Assembly: GCA_012031955.1 (NCBI GenBank)
Contig: JAAURZ010000027.1
Coordinates: 1 to 11,402, forward strand
DNA: 11,402 nt
Direction: 5' to 3'
Source: Bacteroidia bacterium
GTDB taxonomy: Bacteria > Bacteroidota > Bacteroidia > Cytophagales > Cyclobacteriaceae
Below, piece after piece: positions 8,043-11,402 of the stretch (within the stretch, counting starts at the first letter, position 1; every line of letters starts with the position of its first letter). Both the position numbers and the translations under genes were made by a program. The notes under the pieces are model-generated. The model did no database searches and was not told the origin of the DNA. It saw nothing but the letters and a program-made list of their open reading frames with translations.

Positions 8043-8072
8043 GAGAGCCATAGAAAATAGAATTATTACCAA

Positions 8073-9342
8073 ATGAATATACTGATCATTGGAAATGGGG
8101 GTCGCGAACACGCGCTTGCCTGGAAAATACGGCAAAGCAAGAATTGCTCGCGGCTTTACGTGGCACCCGGCAACGCCGGCACATCCACCGTGGCCGATAA
8201 CGTGCCTCTGATGGCCGATGATTTTGAAGGAATCGGCAGATTCTGCATCGACAAAGGGATTGAGTTGGTGGTGGTCGGGCCCGAGGCCCCGCTCGTGCTG
8301 GGCATCAGAGACCACTTTGAAGCCAACGCCGATCTGAAAAACATCCTCATGGTAGGCCCGGGCCGCGAGGGCGCCCAACTGGAGGGAAGCAAAGACTTTT
8401 CGAAGCAGTTCATGCTGCGCAATGGAATACCCACAGCCAAGGCTCGGGCCTTTACCGCCGCTGACCTCAAGGCAGCCGGCGATTACATTTCTACGTGCAA
8501 GCCCCCTATCGTACTCAAAGCCGATGGCCTCGCCGCCGGCAAGGGCGTGGTGATAAGCCTATCGCAGACCGAAGCCAAAGGGGTGATCCGCGAGATGCTG
8601 GTTGATCGCAAGTTTGGCGAAGCAAGTGCCAAAGTGCTCATCGAAGAATTCCTCAATGGCATCGAGCTCTCCGTATTTGTACTTACTGATGGCCAGAACT
8701 ATGTCATATTGCCAGAAGCAAAAGACTACAAGCGTATAGGCGATGGTGACACAGGACCAAATACCGGCGGCATGGGCGCCGTCTCGCCGGTATCGTTTGC
8801 CAATGCCGAGTTCATGAAACGCGTGGACGAAAAGGTGGTAAACCCACCATCGACGGACTGAACAAGAGCAAATAGCATTCAAGGGGTTTATCTTTATCGG
8901 ACTCATGAATGTGGGTGGAGAACCGTACGCGATCGAGTACAATGTACGCATGGGCGACCCCGAAACCCAGGTAGTGCTACCTCGCATAAAAGAAGATCTT
9001 GTAGACCTGCTGGTAGGCTGCGCCAGGGGCGAAATGAAAACACGCAAGGTAGATGTAGACGACCGGTGTGCTGTAACGGTGGCACTGGTGTCCGGCGGAT
9101 ACCCCGGCGACTACCAAAAAGGGAAACACGTGCGCGGCCTCGATCAGAATGGAGATGCGTCAATCATTTTCCATGCGGGTACCCGCGCAGTTGACAGCCA
9201 GGTGCTTACCGACGGAGGCCGCGTGCTTGCCGTAACCGGCATCGGCCAGGGGCTGAGGCAGGCTCGTGAGACCGCCTACGCCGAGGCTTCAAAGGTGCAG
9301 TGGGATGGATTGTATTTAGAAAGATATCGGCGCGATTACTGA
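8073..9342 (+). CDS. purD: Phosphoribosylamine-glycine ligase (GAR synthetase), frameshifted twice in this sequence
   Basis: The reconstructed protein is about 423 aa, the family norm. It joins glycine to phosphoribosylamine using ATP in purine synthesis. Seen in order: the N-terminal fold MNILIIGNGGREHALAWKI; GSKDFSKQFMLRNGIPTA; the ATP-grasp stretch VLKADGLAAGKGVVIS; GPNTGGMGAVSPV; and EPYAIEYNVRMGDPETQV, with the metal-binding Glu and Asn. The frame breaks twice within 25 bases. One C is missing from the CCC run at 8843-8845 and one base (G or A) at about 8864-8867. Restoring both gives VVNPTIDGLNKEQIAFKGF running into IFIGLMNVGG, as in the family; the uncorrected first frame stops at 8861. 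No other purine gene is adjacent. The stop codon lies within a long inverted repeat, and the PSP1 gene follows 45 bases later. Confidence 0.93.
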
Positions 9343-9358
9343 AGCTTCAGTAGCGCGC
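9330..9358. repeat. Long inverted repeat across the purD stop codon
   Basis: TACTGAAGCTTCAGTA (9337-9352) is a perfect 16-base palindrome, and it is extended by GCGCG (9330-9334) pairing with CGCGC (9354-9358) across a 2-by-1 internal loop. The purD stop TGA is at 9340-9342, inside it. The bases after it (TGTTGAACTATA) are not a T-run, so intrinsic termination is unlikely. It lies 29 bases before the PSP1-gene ATG. Confidence 0.7.
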
Positions 9359-9387
9359 TGTTGAACTATATAAATGGACTAATTAAA

Positions 9388-10533
9388 ATGGGATGTGCAT
9401 GTGGAACAGCCAAAGATGGGCAGGTGGCAGGTTGCAAAAACAACGGCGCTTGCGGAACCGGAGGCTGCAATAAAATGAATGTGTTCGACTGGCTGTCTAA
9501 TATGGACCTGCCGGGGGAAGACAAATTCGACATCGTAGAGGTGCGATTCAAAAACGGAAGAAAAGAGTTTTTTCGCAACCCCGAAAAACTTACACTCATA
9601 ACCGGTGATGCCGTAATTGTGGAAGTGCCGAATGGTCACCACCTCGGATACGTCTCACTGCAGGGCGAACTTGTGCGGCTGCAGATGCAAAAGAAAAAAG
9701 TGGCCAACGACGGCGATATCAAAAAGGTCTATCGCATGGCCACACAGCGCGACACCGAGAAGCACGAAGAGGTGAAGAAGCGCGAACTGCCAACGCTCTA
9801 TCGCACCCGCGAAATCATTCGCACATATAAAATGCAAATGAAACTGTCGGACGTTGAGTATCAGGCCGACAATGCCAAAGCTACGTTCTTTTATTCTGCA
9901 GACGACCGCGTCGACTTCAGGGAACTGATCAAGGTACTCGCAGCCGAATTCAAGATACGCGTGGAAATGCGCCAGATAAGTCTCCGCCAGGAGGCCGGGC
10001 GTCTTGGCGGCATCGGCGTATGCGGCCGCGAGCTCTGCTGCTCCACCTGGCTTAGCGATTTTAAAAACGTGGCCACCAGCGCCGCGCGCTACCAGAACTT
10101 GTCGCTCAATCCAAGTAAGCTCTCAGGCCAGTGCGGGCGCCTCAAATGCTGCCTCAACTACGAACTCGAAACATACATGGAGGCCCTGCAGGATATACCG
10201 AAGGTAGAGGCTCCGTTGCTCACAGACAAAGGAGAAGCGATGCTTCAGAAGACAGACATCTTCAGGAAAATAATGTGGTTCGGATATCGTGAAGAAAACA
10301 CTTGGTACCCGCTCGACGTGACGCGCGTAAATGAAATCCTCAAAATGAACCAGGCCGGCAAGAAGCCCGCCAGCCTCGAGCTTGATGTGGAACTGGAAAA
10401 AGAACCTGTGGCCAAGCTCAACAGCGACCTTGAGCAGATGGACAAGAAATTCAAGAACAAGTCGCGCAAGAAGAAAAAGAAACGCGGTCCGCGTACCGAC
10501 AACCGTCCGCCAAAATCGAACAGGCGCTCATGA
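9388..10533 (+). CDS. ricT: PSP1-domain protein, RicT/YaaT-like
   Basis: About 381 aa from ATG at 9388. The frame is open from a TTG at 9361, but the cysteine-rich MGCACGTAKDG start is typical of bacteroidete members and is preceded by AATTAAA. The N-terminus has seven cysteines in the first 30 residues (CACG, GCKNNGACGTGGC). The PSP1 core spans roughly residues 90-210 and carries two CGRxxCC motifs, CGRELCC near 212 and CGRLKCC near 249. These are characteristic of RicT. The C-terminus is a basic tail rich in Lys and Arg. In Bacillus subtilis, RicT with RicA and RicF forms an iron-sulfur complex that promotes RNase Y mRNA processing; whether partners exist here is unknown, so the symbol is by similarity only. 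The frame is intact. Its stop overlaps the gldH start as ATGA, implying translational coupling. Confidence 0.85.
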   Translation: MGCACGTAKDGQVAGCKNNGACGTGGCNKMNVFDWLSNMDLPGEDKFDIVEVRFKNGRKEFFRNPEKLTLITGDAVIVEVPNGHHLGYVSLQGELVRLQMQKKKVANDGDIKKVYRMATQRDTEKHEEVKKRELPTLYRTREIIRTYKMQMKLSDVEYQADNAKATFFYSADDRVDFRELIKVLAAEFKIRVEMRQISLRQEAGRLGGIGVCGRELCCSTWLSDFKNVATSAARYQNLSLNPSKLSGQCGRLKCCLNYELETYMEALQDIPKVEAPLLTDKGEAMLQKTDIFRKIMWFGYREENTWYPLDVTRVNEILKMNQAGKKPASLELDVELEKEPVAKLNSDLEQMDKKFKNKSRKKKKKRGPRTDNRPPKSNRRS

Positions 10534-11002
10534 GGATTTTGATTTGCCTGCTCATCGCTGCGTGCACACTGTCGGCTTGTGATGACAGTCGTGTGTATGA
10601 AAAAACATCGACTTCACCGGACGCGAATGGCTGGTAACAGACATTCCCTCGTTCGAGTTTCGTATACCCGATTCCACTGCCGAGTACAACATATATTTGA
10701 ACCTGCGCAACGAAGTCAGCTACCCTAACGCAAACATCTACTTTACCTACTACCTGGCCGACTCGACAGGTGCAGTGCTTCAAACGAAGCTTACATCTCA
10801 ATTTCTGTTCGATAAGAAAACAGGCGAGCCGTTTGGCCGCAGTGGCCTCGGCGATGTGTACGACCACCAGTTTCTGCTACTCGAGAAAAGGAAGTTCCGC
10901 TATGCGGGCAAATTCAACCTGAAGGTGGAGCAGTTTATGCGTACAGACACACTCCGGGGTGTGCTGTCAGTAGGGGTGCGGGTAGAGCAGGTTGCACGTT
11001 AG
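10530..11002 (+). CDS. gldH: Gliding motility lipoprotein GldH (frameshifted in this sequence)
   Basis: The reconstructed protein is about 157 aa, the family length. It starts with a lipoprotein signal peptide ending in the lipobox LSAC, with Cys17 as the predicted lipidated residue. The mature part contains YNIYLNLRNEVSYPNANIY, SQFLFDKKTGEPFG, SGLGDVYDHQFLLLE and EQFMRTDTLRGVLSVGVRVE, all characteristic of GldH. In Flavobacterium johnsoniae GldH is needed for gliding; it also occurs in non-gliding members, so motility here is not proved. The frame breaks in the run of six A at 10600-10605. Adding one A gives VYEKNIDFTGREWLVTD, whereas the given frame stops soon after, at NGW. ATG at 10530 overlaps the PSP1-gene stop. 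The stop TAG overlaps the convergent peptidase gene. Confidence 0.88.
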
Positions 11003-11402
11003 CCTGCCGAAACCTGTAAGAACGACTCGTTGTTGAAGTGTTTTCGTGCCACCTCTATCAACTGGTCGGCTGTGGCCGACTGCAATCTTTGAAGGAGCGA
11101 CGTGTAGTATTCTTCCGGCAAGTCGAACAGCAGAATATTTTTCCATTTGTCGGCGTGTGCGAAGGGCGTGGATAAATCCGACTGCAAGCTGCCAATAAAA
11201 TGATAGCGCGCCGTATCAAGTTCGCTGTCAGGTACGCGCTCCGTTTGTAATTGCTGCACTTCCCTGGCAATCTCGGAAAAAGTCAACTCACGGTTTTCTT
11301 TGTTTACGTCGGTGCCGATAACAAGGTAGCTGTCGTGTTGCATGGCATGCAGCGAAGCGCTGACGCCGTAGGTGAGTCCTTTCTCTTCGCGAATGTTTTT
11401 CA
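10999..11402 (-). CDS. C-terminal part of an M16-family zinc peptidase-like protein
   Basis: The frame is open to the right edge and gives the last roughly 134 residues. It starts near KNIREEKGLTYGVSASLHAM, whose R..KGLTYG motif is the conserved stretch of the C-terminal half of M16 peptidases (pitrilysin/MPP-like). After it come the usual SYLVIGTDVN, EVQQLQTERVPDSELDTAR and a terminal helical region. The zinc-binding HxxEH motif belongs to the N-terminal half, outside the window, so active peptidase or inactive partner cannot be told. Bacteroidota M16 proteins are often periplasmic, but no signal peptide is visible here. The gene is convergent with gldH and the stop codons overlap by four bases (TTAG). 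There is no internal start of note; the ATG at 11343 lies inside the domain. Confidence 0.8.
   Translation of the reverse strand, partial: KNIREEKGLTYGVSASLHAMQHDSYLVIGTDVNKENRELTFSEIAREVQQLQTERVPDSELDTARYHFIGSLQSDLSTPFAHADKWKNILLFDLPEEYYTSLLQRLQSATADQLIEVARKHFNNESFLQVSAG

Larger units (their letters stand above)
7161..8072. other. Long region with no recognisable gene, rich in inverted repeats
   Basis: About 900 bases between the recQ terminator and purD. Several open frames of 60-90 codons occur on both strands (for example 7407-7673 and 7576-7842 plus, 7467-7736 minus). They overlap one another, are rich in Arg, Cys and Pro, have no ribosome-binding or family signal, and I recognise none. 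No tRNA, tmRNA, RNase P RNA or known riboswitch motif was seen. What is visible is a set of hairpins, listed separately, and a promoter-like box at 7954 at the purD side. It could hold an uncharacterised RNA, a remnant of a decayed gene or element, or a repeat found elsewhere in the genome; the sequence alone does not decide. Confidence 0.6.

Noticed and set aside
7953..8378. Minus-strand frame of 141 codons over the purD start
   Set aside because: It is antisense to the conserved PurD N-terminal domain and its leader, with no motif.

Overview
The window is a stretch of a Bacteroidota chromosome, most likely Cytophagales-like. The evidence is a gliding-motility lipoprotein GldH next to a PSP1-domain (RicT-type) protein, a GWxTD-domain protein, a bacteroidete-length RecQ (about 726 aa), Bacteroidota-style -7 promoter boxes (TAnnTTTG) and few Shine-Dalgarno sites. 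Base composition is moderate GC, dropping in the spacers around 120-230 and 3840-3890 and near 4800-4920.

Layout. Left edge: the first 28 codons of a minus-strand gene (1-84). Then a plus-strand pair, a secreted GWxTD protein (251-1440) and an RlmB/TrmH-type rRNA methyltransferase (1450-2194). A minus-strand block is transcribed kpsF/kdsD-like isomerase (4857-3886), then mannose-1-phosphate guanylyltransferase (3814-2737), then a small outer-membrane beta-barrel protein (2715-2191). The first two supply cell-surface sugar precursors. recQ (4923-7104) diverges from the isomerase gene across a very short two-way promoter and ends in a clear intrinsic terminator. After that come about 900 bases without a convincing gene but with several inverted repeats. 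Then purD (8073-9342), a PSP1/RicT-type gene (9388-10533) and gldH (10530-11002) run on the plus strand. A minus-strand M16 peptidase gene runs off the right edge.

The main warning for the reader is that six of the ten genes (GWxTD, rlmB, manC, recQ, purD, gldH) are broken by seven one-base indels. All but possibly one lie in short homopolymer runs, and each is fully repaired by adding or removing one base. This pattern points to uncorrected sequencing errors, not gene decay. The coordinates below therefore give the whole reconstructed genes.

I did not find a convincing new multi-gene system; the gene content is mostly housekeeping. The unexplained items most worth checking are the structured gene-free region at 7161-8072, the possible switch-like hairpins in the purD leader, and a long inverted repeat across the purD stop codon.
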